Source of the DNA: Pleomorphomonas sp. NRK KF1 | GTDB taxonomy: Bacteria > Pseudomonadota > Alphaproteobacteria > Rhizobiales > Pleomorphomonadaceae | Direction of reading: 5' to 3' | NCBI RefSeq assembly: GCF_023721755.1 | Contig: NZ_JAMDLH010000009.1 | Coordinates: forward strand, 1-64,000 | DNA length: 64,000 nucleotides | Shown: one piece after another, positions 25,011 through 34,449 of the stretch | How positions within the stretch are numbered: the stretch's first letter is position 1 | How the letters are laid out: each line of letters begins with the position of its first letter | Notes under the pieces: generated by a model | The model's database searches: none | The model's input: the letters and a program-made list of their open reading frames with translations, nothing else | Told to the model about the DNA's origin: nothing | Made by a program: the position numbers and the translations under genes

Positions 25011-25999
25011 CCCGGCAGGTCCATGTAGAAGTCGTCGGGCGGCAGTTTGCCGCCGAGCGAGGCCGGCTCAAGCTCCAGAAGCGCCTCGTAGAAGGCGATG
25101 AGCTCGCCCTTGACCGAGGCAGCGGAGACGACGTCGATGTTGAAGTGGTCGAACGCCTTCTCGAACAGCTGCGGCTTCATGTCCATGGACTTCTCGGCCA
25201 GGGAGGCGGCGGCCTTTCGGTCGGCGAACACGCGATCCCTGGAAGCGCGAAGCCCGCTGCCAAGGGCGGCGACCACCTCGGGCGCGGTATCGATCAGCTT
25301 CTGGTGCAGTGCGACGGCGACCATTGGAATGCGCGCCTTTCCCTTGTGGGCGCCCCAGAGGTCGTTGAGGTTGAGCACCCGCTTCAGCACCCGCCCCTTC
25401 TGCCCGGCCATCATGATGGCGGCGGTGGCCGGCGGCTCGGACAGCACGGCGACGTCGACCTTGCCGGCGGCCAGCATCTGCGCCGCCTCGGCGGGTGTCT
25501 GGACGTATTGCAGATCGAAGTCCCTGTCCGGGTCCATGCCCTCCAGGCGGGCGATGGCGCGAAACACCAGGTCGGGCATGTCGTGGCGGAAGAAGCTCAG
25601 CACGGTGCGGCCGGCAAGATCGTGCATCGACGTGATGCCCTCGTCGGCGGCGACCACCGACAGGTGGCCCATGCCGATGATGGCGGCGAGCTTCAGCGGC
25701 ATGCCGCGATTGACGAGGTTGGCCGGCACATGGCTGGGCGTCGAGTAAAGCAGGCTGCTTTCGGAGACGATGGCCGCCCTGAGGTCGTCGGTGGTGCGCC
25801 ACAGGCGAAAGCCGGCGTCGGGTGCTACCTCGTCGAGGCCGCCGTTGGCCACGAGGTCGGAGAGCACGATCGTCGCTCCGTTCGGCGCGCCGAGCACCTG
25901 CAAACCGGCAAGCGGACCGGCAAGGGAGAGGCGGCTTGCGCCGACCGCCGTGAGCGTCAGTCCAGCGCCGACAAAGGCGCGTCGCGTCAAGAAAGCCAT
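25007..25999 (-). CDS. Substrate-binding protein, NMT1/TauA-like, Tat-type signal, Mo-box operon
   Basis: This 330-residue periplasmic binding protein is the first gene of the importer. The leader MAFLTRRAFVGAGLTLTAVG has a twin-arginine pair followed by AF, so Tat export is plausible. The body has VLSDLVANGGLDEVAP, LLYSTPSHVPANLVNRG, DLAGRTVLSFFRHDMPDLVFRA and AGKVDVAVLSEPPATAAI, typical of the NitT/TauT group (COG0715). The ATG at 25999 follows GAAGGGG. A ModE-type operator lies 100 bp upstream, so the transporter is probably repressed by molybdate. The ligand could be an oxyanion, a chelator or another Mo-linked compound. Confidence 0.88.
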   Translation of the reverse strand: MAFLTRRAFVGAGLTLTAVGASRLSLAGPLAGLQVLGAPNGATIVLSDLVANGGLDEVAPDAGFRLWRTTDDLRAAIVSESSLLYSTPSHVPANLVNRGMPLKLAAIIGMGHLSVVAADEGITSMHDLAGRTVLSFFRHDMPDLVFRAIARLEGMDPDRDFDLQYVQTPAEAAQMLAAGKVDVAVLSEPPATAAIMMAGQKGRVLKRVLNLNDLWGAHKGKARIPMVAVALHQKLIDTAPEVVAALGSGLRASRDRVFADRKAAASLAEKSMDMKPQLFEKAFDHFNIDVVSAASVKGELIAFYEALLELEPASLGGKLPPDDFYMDLPG

Positions 26000-26098
26000 T
26001 CCGATCCCCTTCTCGCGGAAGCGGCTCGGCGCGCCGTCCCCGGACCTGCGTCCGTCGTCGAAATCCAGTGGCGGGAGCGGCCGCCGAACCGCCGAATA

Positions 26099-26122
26099 CG
26101 TTATATCATGAAGTATATAACG
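26099..26122 (-). promoter_or_regulatory. Mo-box: ModE-type operator
   Basis: CGTTATAT and ATATAACG form perfect 8-bp arms separated by 8 nt. From memory, this is the arm sequence and overall 24-bp architecture of the E. coli modABC operator (CGTTATAT-N8-ACATAACG). It lies 100 bp upstream of the substrate-binding-protein start, in the right place to overlap that operon's promoter. The next gene rightward starts 132 bp away and could also respond. Confidence 0.85.
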
Positions 26123-26253
26123 ATAGGTCGAATGGGGCGTCAATTGCAACAAGACCTCCGGATTGCCCATTTTCCCGGCGCTTTCCCGCTCCCGGTGCAA
26201 CCCGGCGGGCGGTTTCCGCGTTGAGGGTAAAGGCGACCTTCAAGGAGACGACG

Positions 26254-26493
26254 ATGAGAATCCGCATCATGCTCACATTGCTGATCTACCTGATCGTGCA
26301 AGGTGTCCTGTTCGGCATCGGCATGGTCATCGTCATGGCGACCCCGCTGGAAGAGCAGGCGGACGTGCTGGTGCCATGGGTGGTCGGCCTGACCTTCATC
26401 ATCGCCGTGCCCGTCGCCATGGGCATCGCCCCGAGGATGAAGGCCTGGCGCGAAATGCGCAGCCGCAGACGCACCGAGGAAACAAGGCTTTAG
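26254..26493 (+). CDS. Small two-helix membrane protein
   Basis: This 79-residue protein of unknown function has two hydrophobic segments (MLTLLIYLIVQGVLFGIGMV and VVGLTFIIAVPVAMGIAP) and a strongly basic C-terminus (KAWREMRSRRRTEETRL). AAGGAG lies 6 nt before the ATG. It is divergent from the Mo-box operon, sharing the same intergenic region. Confidence 0.7.
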   Translation: MRIRIMLTLLIYLIVQGVLFGIGMVIVMATPLEEQADVLVPWVVGLTFIIAVPVAMGIAPRMKAWREMRSRRRTEETRL

Positions 26494-26524
26494 GGGCCTT
26501 CCAGCCGAGACGCTATCGCGCCGG

Positions 26525-27304
26525 TCAGATGTTCGCCCCCGTTTCGAGGCTGCCGTAGCTTGCCTTGGCGAGCTTCATCAGCGTGTCGCGCGGCAGGCTG
26601 CCCACCAGCACGCAGCCCAGCGCTTCAACCTGCCAGGAGACCGCCGTGAGGTCGCCCTTCGTGGTGAAGCGCATCGCCGTCTCTCCGCCCGCCTGGGGCA
26701 CGACGTAGAGCGTGACGCGGGCTCCTTCGACGTTCTCGTACATCAGGAGCGCCGCCGCGCCGCGCGCCGCCGGCAACAGCCGGCCGCCGACGAGGGAGAA
26801 GCCTTCCGGCGCGAGATCGGGAATGATCAGGCTGCGATCGAGGCGCTTGGACAGCCACTTGGTGAGATGTGCGCCCTCCTCGCCGCCCACTTCCACCGGG
26901 TGCAGCACTTCGGGCGTGTAGAGGGTGTGGGCGGCTTCCGCCTCGCTCACCAGCGTCATCTCGGTCGCATCGGGCATGACGAGGCCACGGCCGACCCAGC
27001 CACCGCCGGCACCGACAACGACAAGCACCAGCGCCGCCGCCGTTGCCATCGCAACGCGCCGCAGGTTTCGGCGTCGTTCGGCGGCCAGGCGCCAGGGCGA
27101 CAGCCGCAGCGGCGGCGTTTCCTCGGCCAGGTGCCCGTAAAGGGAGCGCAAGGTCGCGGTCTGGGCCTGCCAGGCGGCGACGCGCTCGCGATCGCTCGGA
27201 TGATCGGCGAGGTGGGCTTCGATCGCCGCCAGCCGCTCGGGCGTCAGTTCGCCGTCGACATAGGCGTTGAGATCGGCCTCGGTGATGGTGGTCTTGCTGT
27301 TCAT
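26525..27304 (-). CDS. Anti-sigma factor, RsiW/FecR-like
   Basis: This 259-residue membrane protein probably holds the upstream ECF sigma factor inactive. The cytosolic N-terminus has DLNAYVDGELTPERLAAIEAHLADHP, the usual anti-sigma start but without the HxxxCxxC zinc motif. One membrane helix (VAMATAAALVLVVVGAGGGWVG) spans about residues 84-106, and the rest is periplasmic. Its ATG overlaps the sigma-factor stop by 4 nt, supporting the pairing. Confidence 0.9.
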   Translation of the reverse strand: MNSKTTITEADLNAYVDGELTPERLAAIEAHLADHPSDRERVAAWQAQTATLRSLYGHLAEETPPLRLSPWRLAAERRRNLRRVAMATAAALVLVVVGAGGGWVGRGLVMPDATEMTLVSEAEAAHTLYTPEVLHPVEVGGEEGAHLTKWLSKRLDRSLIIPDLAPEGFSLVGGRLLPAARGAAALLMYENVEGARVTLYVVPQAGGETAMRFTTKGDLTAVSWQVEALGCVLVGSLPRDTLMKLAKASYGSLETGANI

Positions 27305-27807
27305 TTCACCGACCTCAGTCTCGGTCCCGGTCCGTCCACCATGGCTCGCAAGGCCTCACGCGCCCTCGATATGCGCGACATCAGGGTGCCCACGGGTATG
27401 TCCAGCGCGCCGGCCGCCTCGGCGTAGCTCAGTCCTTCCAGCGCGACAAGCAGCAGCGCCTCGCGCTGTTCGGCCGGCAGACGATCGAGCGCCGCCGCCG
27501 TCTCGGCGAGGGCGAGGCGCGCGCCTTGCGTGGCCGGGCTTGCCGGCTCGACGGACAGAAGCTCCAGCGCTTCCGGCTCGGGGGAGCCGCGCCGCCGGCG
27601 GTGGTCGTTTCGGTGGAGGTTGATCATGATCCTGTAGAGCCACGGGCGGACCGGGCCGATGGGCCGCCACAGGCTTTGTTTGGCAATCGCGCGCTCAAGG
27701 CAATCCTGGACGAGATCGTCGGCCCGGTCGGCATTGCCGGTGAGCGCCCGCGCATAACGTCGCAAGGCGGGCACCAGCGTTTCGATATCGTCCAGGAAGC
27801 CCGGCAT
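27301..27807 (-). CDS. ECF (RpoE-like) RNA polymerase sigma factor
   Basis: This 168-residue group 4 sigma factor has region 2 with RYARALTGNADRADDLVQDCLERA and RPWLYRIMINLHRNDHRRRR, and region 4 with LDRLPAEQREALLLVALEGL, SYAEAAGALDIPVGTLMSRISRAREALR. It is coupled to the anti-sigma gene by an ATGA overlap. The COG4315 gene lies just upstream in the same direction and is a probable target. A GGAATAAAAC block at 28399-28408 (minus strand) is a candidate -35 for that gene. Confidence 0.93.
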   Translation of the reverse strand: MPGFLDDIETLVPALRRYARALTGNADRADDLVQDCLERAIAKQSLWRPIGPVRPWLYRIMINLHRNDHRRRRGSPEPEALELLSVEPASPATQGARLALAETAAALDRLPAEQREALLLVALEGLSYAEAAGALDIPVGTLMSRISRAREALRAMVDGPGPRLRSVK

Positions 27808-27863
27808 GATCGACCTTATAACAACTCGCGAAGATGCTGACGCATCCGCTCATTGAGGCCATT

Positions 27864-27902
27864 GCGGATTTCTCATTTGCATCAGGTGCATGAGAAATCC
27901 GC
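27864..27902. promoter_or_regulatory. 13-bp perfect inverted repeat upstream of the ECF gene
   Basis: GCGGATTTCTCAT and its exact complement flank 13 nt that themselves contain GCA...TGC. Such a long stem between the COG4315 and sigma genes may attenuate read-through or bind a dimeric regulator. There is no T-tract. Confidence 0.5.
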
Positions 27903-27910
27903 AAGCGGAG

Positions 27911-27941
27911 TACCAAGAGTCATTTTCAATGCGTCTTGGTA
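27911..27941 (-). terminator. Hairpin directly after the COG4315 stop codon
   Basis: TACCAAGA and TCTTGGTA form a perfect 8-bp stem around 15 nt, beginning at the base after the stop codon. No T-run follows, so termination would be weak. Confidence 0.4.
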
Positions 27942-28334
27942 TTACTCCTTGGCGAGGTGCCAGACGCCACCCACGCCGTCGCCGCTGACGTCGCCCGGCT
28001 TCTTGTCACCCTGCCAGAGGTAGAGCGGCATGTCCTTGAAGGCCCACTGCTGCGAGCCGTCCTTGCGCGTCACCAGCGAGAAGTCGTCAGCGGCCATGGC
28101 GCCGGCGGCGGCCGTCACCGGCGGCCACTTCACGGCGCAACCGTCATAGCAGTTGGAAACGCCCGCGGCATCCTTGTCGAAAGTGTAGAGCGACATGCCA
28201 TTGGCGTCGGTCAGGACCTCGCCCTTGGCCGTCTCCATGGTCTTGATGGCGCCGGAGACATAGTCCTCGGCGAAGGCCGGAGCGGTGGCGGCGGCAAGGC
28301 CGGCGAGCAAAGCGGAGACGATCAGTTTGTTCAT
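27942..28334 (-). CDS. Secreted COG4315 repeat protein
   Basis: This 130-residue exported protein has a signal peptide (MNKLIVSALLAGLAAATAPAFA). Two characteristic repeats of the COG4315 family follow: LTDANGMSLYTFDKDAAGVSNCYDGCAVKWPP and the WAFKDMPLYLWQGDKKPGDVSG half. Two cysteines (NCYDGC) can form a disulfide. The biochemical role is unknown; alphaproteobacterial members often sit with an ECF sigma/anti-sigma pair, as here. GAGGAGGG precedes the ATG. Confidence 0.9.
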   Translation of the reverse strand: MNKLIVSALLAGLAAATAPAFAEDYVSGAIKTMETAKGEVLTDANGMSLYTFDKDAAGVSNCYDGCAVKWPPVTAAAGAMAADDFSLVTRKDGSQQWAFKDMPLYLWQGDKKPGDVSGDGVGGVWHLAKE

Positions 28335-28457
28335 GGGGTAACCCTCCTCGGGAGACGCTAAGGATCCAGCTCCCGAAGACAACAACACCGCCCGCTACGT
28401 TTTATTCCGTATGCCCTCGTCTTTTTCGGGACGGCCGATCCGGTGCGCGTCCGCGTC

Positions 28458-29135
28458 TCAAACGGCGGGCCGCCAGCCGTCGCCCGCGCGCTCCAGAAGC
28501 GGCGTCGCGAACGATCCGACAACACGCTCCGGCCATGTCGGCGAGAGGTCGGCAAGGGCCGCCCGCCAGCGGTTCGTCTGAAGCATGGCGGCGCCGATCG
28601 CCACCGGCTCGACGCCGACGGTTGCCATCAGGCGAAGGCCGGCGACGATCGAGGTGCCGGAGGAAATCACATCGTCGACCAGCGCCACCCGCCTCCCTTC
28701 GAGGAGCGGCAGCATGCGCGGGTCGACATAGAGACGCTTCACATGGTGTGTGGTGACCGAACTCATCGGCACCGACAGTTCCTCGACGTACCAGAATTTT
28801 CGTGATGTGCCGCAGGGAACGTAGCGCGAATGGCCGAGCCGCTCGGCAACGGCGGCGGCCAGCGTCAGCCCCAGCGTCGGCAAGCCGACCACCACCTCGG
28901 GCGCAAAGGGCCGCAGCCGGGCGGCGAGATCGTCGGCCAGTGCCGACAGCACCTGGAAGCTCGCCTGGTTGACGATCAGCGAGGCCAGCCCGTGCCGGCC
29001 ATCGGCGAGCGTGCGTATGGGCAACAGCAGTTGCCGGCCATCGGCGAGGCGGGCGGCATAAGCGTCCGAGAAGGGTTCTCGGCCGGCATCGGCGCCGGCC
29101 GGAAGGATGGTCTGCCAGAAATCGTGCGGCTGCAT
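28458..29135 (-). CDS. Phosphoribosyltransferase-domain protein
   Basis: This 225-residue cytosolic PRTase-fold protein has the PRPP-binding loop VALVDDVISSGTSIVAGLRL, preceded by VVVGLPTLGLTLAAAVAERLGHSRYVPCGTSRKFWY. The family (PF00156) includes purine salvage enzymes and regulators; the base specificity here cannot be told. The start at 29135 lacks a strong ribosome site but no better one is seen. Confidence 0.85.
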   Translation of the reverse strand: MQPHDFWQTILPAGADAGREPFSDAYAARLADGRQLLLPIRTLADGRHGLASLIVNQASFQVLSALADDLAARLRPFAPEVVVGLPTLGLTLAAAVAERLGHSRYVPCGTSRKFWYVEELSVPMSSVTTHHVKRLYVDPRMLPLLEGRRVALVDDVISSGTSIVAGLRLMATVGVEPVAIGAAMLQTNRWRAALADLSPTWPERVVGSFATPLLERAGDGWRPAV

Positions 29136-29390
29136 GGAAGGCCCCGGTTGTCGCTCCGGTGTACAGGCAAGTTACTGCCATGAAAAGCGGAAGGAATTCG
29201 CGTGGGAAAGGGTCGGCACGGCCTCTTGCAGAGCGTGCGCCGCCATAAATCCGCTTCAAGCGAAAAATAGTTCTCGGCACCGTTGCCGCCCGCAAATTCA
29301 TCCCTGTAACATCCACGCAGGCGGATCGACAGTGTCACCACGATCGCATCCGCGACCGTCCGATCGCCGAAGCTTTCGCCGGAGTCCCCC

Positions 29391-30995
29391 ATGACCCTTG
29401 CCGCCCTTTCCCGCCGTGGCCTCATCAAGGCTTCCCTGCTCCTCGCCGCTTCGACGGCTCTGTCCACCACCCGCCTGCTGGCACAGGAGAAGACGCGCCT
29501 GGTGGTGGCCGCCGACAGCGAGCCGAAGAACCTCAACCCTGCGGTCGTCGCCTCCAACGGCGTGTTCTTCCTGTCGAGCAAGGTGATCGAGCCCTTGGCC
29601 GAGGCCTCCTTCGACGGCGAGAACGGCCTTGCGCCGCGCCTTGCGCTCTCCTGGACGGGCAGCGATGACGGCCTCTCCATCACCTTCAAGCTGCGCGAGG
29701 GCGTCACCTGGCACGACGGCCAGCCCTTCACCTCCGAGGACGTCGCCTTCTCGGCACTGGAAGTTTGGAAGCCGCTGCAGAACCTCGGGCGTTCGGTGTT
29801 CGCCAACCTCGAAGCCGTCGATACGCCCGATGCGTACACCGCCGTGTTCAAGTTCTCCAAGCCGACGCCGATCCAGCTGATCCGTAATGCGCTGCCGGCC
29901 GTCACCGCCGTGCTGCCCAAGCACGTCTTCGCCGGGACCGACCTCAAGGCAGCGCCGGGGATCGACAAGCTGATCGGCACCGGCCCGTTCAAGTTCACCG
30001 ACTACAAGCCCGGCGAGTATTACCTCCTCTCCAAAAACGAGAGTTACTGGGAGACGGGCGAACCCAAGGTGGACGAGATCGTCTTCCGCGTGCTGCCCGA
30101 CCGGGCCGGCGCCGGCGCGGCGCTGGAGGCCGAGGAAGTCCACCTCGCCGCCTTCTCGGCGGTGCCGCTCGCCGACCTCGATCGCATTTCCAAGGTTCCG
30201 GGCATCCAGGTGATCTCCAAGGGGTATGAGGCGCTGACCTACCAGCTCGTCGTCGAGATCAATCACCGCCGCAAGGAGCTTTCCGATCTCAAGGTGCGGC
30301 AGGCCATCGCCCACGCCATTGACCGCGATTTCGTGGTCAACACCATTTTCCTCGGCTATGCGGCGGCTTCCACTGGCCCTGTGCCCAAGAACGCGCCCGA
30401 GTTCTACACCGGGGACGTGCCGACCTACGAGTTCAGCGTCGACAAGGCCAACGCGCTGCTCGACGAGGCCGGCTACAAGCGCGGCGAGGACGGCACCCGC
30501 TTCCAGTTGAAGCTCTTGCCGGCGCCCTATTTCAACGAGACTCGCCAGTTCGGCGACTATCTCCGGCAGGCGCTGGCCGCCGTCGGCATCGACGCGGTGA
30601 TCGTCAATAACGACGCGGCCGGCCATCAGAAGGCGGTCTATACCGACCACGCCTTCGATCTCGCCGTGGCGCCGCCGGTATTCCGTGGCGACCCGGCCAT
30701 CTCGACCACCATCCTGGTGCGCTCGGGCACCCCTGATGGAGTGCCCTTCTCCAACCAGGGCGGCTATGCCAACGCCGAGCTCGACGCGCTGATCGACAAG
30801 GCGGCGGAAACGGTGGATACCGCCGCCCGCACCGAGCTCTACAAGCAGTTCCAGAAGGACGTCGCCGCCGACCTGCCGCTGATCAACGTCGCCGAGTGGG
30901 GCTTCATCACCGTGGCGCGCGACAGCGTCGAGAACGTCGCCAGCAACCCACGCTGGGCGGTCTCCAACTGGGCCGACGTTGCCTTGAAGAGCTGA
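29391..30995 (+). CDS. SBP_bac_5 substrate-binding protein (peptide/nickel type), Tat signal, orphan
   Basis: This 534-residue periplasmic binding protein of the OppA/DppA/NikA class has a twin-arginine leader (SRRGLIKASLLLAASTALS). The body contains DSEPKNLNPAVVASNGVFFL, FKLREGVTWHDGQPFTSEDV, GTGPFKFTDYKPGEYYLL and KVRQAIAHAIDRDFVV. GGAG lies 7 nt before the ATG. No permease or ATPase is next to it. The only matching importer in the window (15.6-19.0 kb) lacks a binding protein, so a partnership is possible. Confidence 0.9.
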   Translation: MTLAALSRRGLIKASLLLAASTALSTTRLLAQEKTRLVVAADSEPKNLNPAVVASNGVFFLSSKVIEPLAEASFDGENGLAPRLALSWTGSDDGLSITFKLREGVTWHDGQPFTSEDVAFSALEVWKPLQNLGRSVFANLEAVDTPDAYTAVFKFSKPTPIQLIRNALPAVTAVLPKHVFAGTDLKAAPGIDKLIGTGPFKFTDYKPGEYYLLSKNESYWETGEPKVDEIVFRVLPDRAGAGAALEAEEVHLAAFSAVPLADLDRISKVPGIQVISKGYEALTYQLVVEINHRRKELSDLKVRQAIAHAIDRDFVVNTIFLGYAAASTGPVPKNAPEFYTGDVPTYEFSVDKANALLDEAGYKRGEDGTRFQLKLLPAPYFNETRQFGDYLRQALAAVGIDAVIVNNDAAGHQKAVYTDHAFDLAVAPPVFRGDPAISTTILVRSGTPDGVPFSNQGGYANAELDALIDKAAETVDTAARTELYKQFQKDVAADLPLINVAEWGFITVARDSVENVASNPRWAVSNWADVALKS

Positions 30996-31004
30996 CGCGA
31001 GAAA

Positions 31005-31028
31005 GGGAGCCTCGCAAATGAGGCTCCC
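31005..31028 (-). terminator. Terminator between convergent SBP and moaA
   Basis: GGGAGCCTC pairs perfectly with GAGGCTCCC around a 6-nt loop. On the minus strand it is followed by TTTCTC, so it suits moaA best. Confidence 0.7.
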
Positions 31029-32036
31029 CTACCCGCCGGTCGTGTTCATGTGCCGCCCCTTGACCGAGGGGATGCCGGTGCGGTCGATGACGAAGTCATG
31101 GCCGCGCGGCTTGTGGGCGATGGCCTTGAGGATCGCTGCGTCGAGCAGATCGTCAGCCTCCGAGGCGCGGAGCGGCGCGCGGAGATCCACCTTGTCGTCC
31201 TGTCCCAGGCACATGTAGACGGTGCCGGTGCAGGTGACGCGCACGCGGTTGCAGCTTTCGCAGAAATTGTGGGTCATCGGCGTGATGAAGCCGAGGCGGC
31301 CGCCCGTTTCACGGACGGTGACGTAACGCGCCGGGCCGCCGGTGCGATAGGTCGTATCGTCCAGCGTGAAGCGACGGGCGAGATTGGCCCGCACCTCGGT
31401 CAGCGGCAGATATTGCGACAGGCGATCGCCGTCGATCTCGCCGAGCGGCATGGTCTCGATCACCGTCATGTCGAAGCCGCGCCCGTGCGCCCAGGCGAGC
31501 ATGTCGGCCAGTTCGAACTCGTTGACGTCTCTCAACGCCACCGTATTGATCTTGACCTTGAGCCCGGCGCGCACCGCCGCGTCGATGCCGGCGAGCACCT
31601 TGTCGAGGCTGCCGGTGCGGGTGATCGCCCGGAACTTGTCGGCGTCGAGACTGTCGAGCGACACGTTGATGCGGCGGACGCCGCAGGCGGCGAGTTCGTC
31701 GGCAAAGCGGATGAGCTGCGAGCCGTTGGTGGTCAACGTCACTTCGTCGAGGCTGCCGTCGTCGAGATAGGCCTTCAGCGAGCGGAACAGCGCCATGATG
31801 CCGCGCCGGACCAGCGGTTCGCCGCCGGAGACGCGGATGCGGCGGACGCCACGGCGGATGAAGGCGCCACACAGTCGATCGAGCTCTTCCAGCGTCAGAA
31901 GGTCGCCGTGCGGCAGGAACGTCATGTCGGTGGACATGCAATAGACGCAACGGAAGTCGCAGCGATCGGTCACGGAGACGCGCAGATAGTCGACGCGACG
32001 GCCGAAGGGATCGATCAGGTTGGATGCCTGCTGCAT
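31029..32036 (-). CDS. moaA: GTP 3',8-cyclase MoaA (molybdenum cofactor synthesis)
   Basis: MoaA is a radical-SAM enzyme that, with MoaC, converts GTP to cyclic pyranopterin monophosphate. The 335-residue protein has the N-terminal CxxxCxxC cluster (C26, C30, C33), [10 protein letters not shown], the C-terminal cluster cysteines C259, C262 and C269 ([12 protein letters not shown]) and the activity-essential GG tail. The first step of Moco synthesis is therefore encoded 5 kb from the Mo-box operon; moaC, moaE and moeA are not in the window. Confidence 0.97.
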   Translation of the reverse strand: MQQASNLIDPFGRRVDYLRVSVTDRCDFRCVYCMSTDMTFLPHGDLLTLEELDRLCGAFIRRGVRRIRVSGGEPLVRRGIMALFRSLKAYLDDGSLDEVTLTTNGSQLIRFADELAACGVRRINVSLDSLDADKFRAITRTGSLDKVLAGIDAAVRAGLKVKINTVALRDVNEFELADMLAWAHGRGFDMTVIETMPLGEIDGDRLSQYLPLTEVRANLARRFTLDDTTYRTGGPARYVTVRETGGRLGFITPMTHNFCESCNRVRVTCTGTVYMCLGQDDKVDLRAPLRASEADDLLDAAILKAIAHKPRGHDFVIDRTGIPSVKGRHMNTTGG

Positions 32037-32141
32037 GGGGCTGCGCTCACCTTAAACCCGGACTGACCGGGGCAGTCACGATAGCCCAAGCGGCCGGTCG
32101 AGAAAACCTCCAACCGACGCTCATCTTTGAGCGCGTCGGAG

Positions 32142-32627
32142 CTAGACCTGCTTGTCCTTGTCGAGCGGTATGTAGGACAGTGGCATGGCCGTGGTGTACT
32201 TGATCTGCTCCATGGCGAAGGCCGAGGAGACGTCGGAAATGTCGATCTTGGCGATCAGCCGCTTGTAGAAGGCGTCGTAGGCCTCGATGTCCGGCACCAC
32301 CACGCGCAACAGGTAATCGACCTGCCCGCTCATGCGGTAGAACTCGACCACCTCGGGGAACTCGCGGATCAGCTCGGCGAAACGGCGCAGCCATTCCTCC
32401 GAATGCTGGTTGGTGACGATGGAGACGAACACCGTCACCTTGGTGTTGACCGACTTGGGATCAAGCAGCGCCACCCGGCGCAGGATGACGCCGTCCTCCT
32501 CGAGCTTCTGGATGCGCCGCCAGCAAGGCGTGGTCGACAGGCCGACCCTCTTGGCCACCTCGGCCACGGGAATGGTGGCGTCCTCCTGGAGGATCGAGAG
32601 AATTTTCCTGTCCAACCGGTCCAGCAT
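32142..32627 (-). CDS. Lrp/AsnC-family transcriptional regulator
   Basis: This 161-residue feast/famine regulator has an N-terminal helix-turn-helix (LDRKILSILQEDATIPVAEV, then AKRVGLSTTPCWRRIQKLEEDGVI) and a C-terminal RAM ligand-binding domain (EVVEFYRMSGQVDYLLRVVVPDIEAYDAF). The ATG at 32627 gives the usual family N-terminus; a TTG at 32672 would add 15 residues. It is divergent from the histidine kinase gene. Effector and targets are unknown. Confidence 0.92.
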   Translation of the reverse strand: MLDRLDRKILSILQEDATIPVAEVAKRVGLSTTPCWRRIQKLEEDGVILRRVALLDPKSVNTKVTVFVSIVTNQHSEEWLRRFAELIREFPEVVEFYRMSGQVDYLLRVVVPDIEAYDAFYKRLIAKIDISDVSSAFAMEQIKYTTAMPLSYIPLDKDKQV

Positions 32628-32796
32628 GATCGTGCGCCCCACCTTCGTCCGAAATGACTTTCTATTTTGCAAGAAAATGTAACGTTAAATAAGAATTTTT
32701 TTCCCATCCTTGTCAAGCCCCGCCTGACTCGACGAGCTCCTTCCCGGCTCCGAATACCAATCATTAACCATAAGAACGAACCGGGCGTTAGGGAAA

Positions 32797-34386
<1,590 letters not shown>

Positions 34387-34449
34387 GCGCCATTTCGTCC
34401 TTTCCAACAATAGGCTATCACTGACACCCGAACCGGAGCCGGTGACGCC

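Noticed and set aside
32037-32141. Moco riboswitch upstream of moaA
   Set aside because: The leader is only about 100 nt to the neighbouring gene and shows none of the expected conserved blocks.
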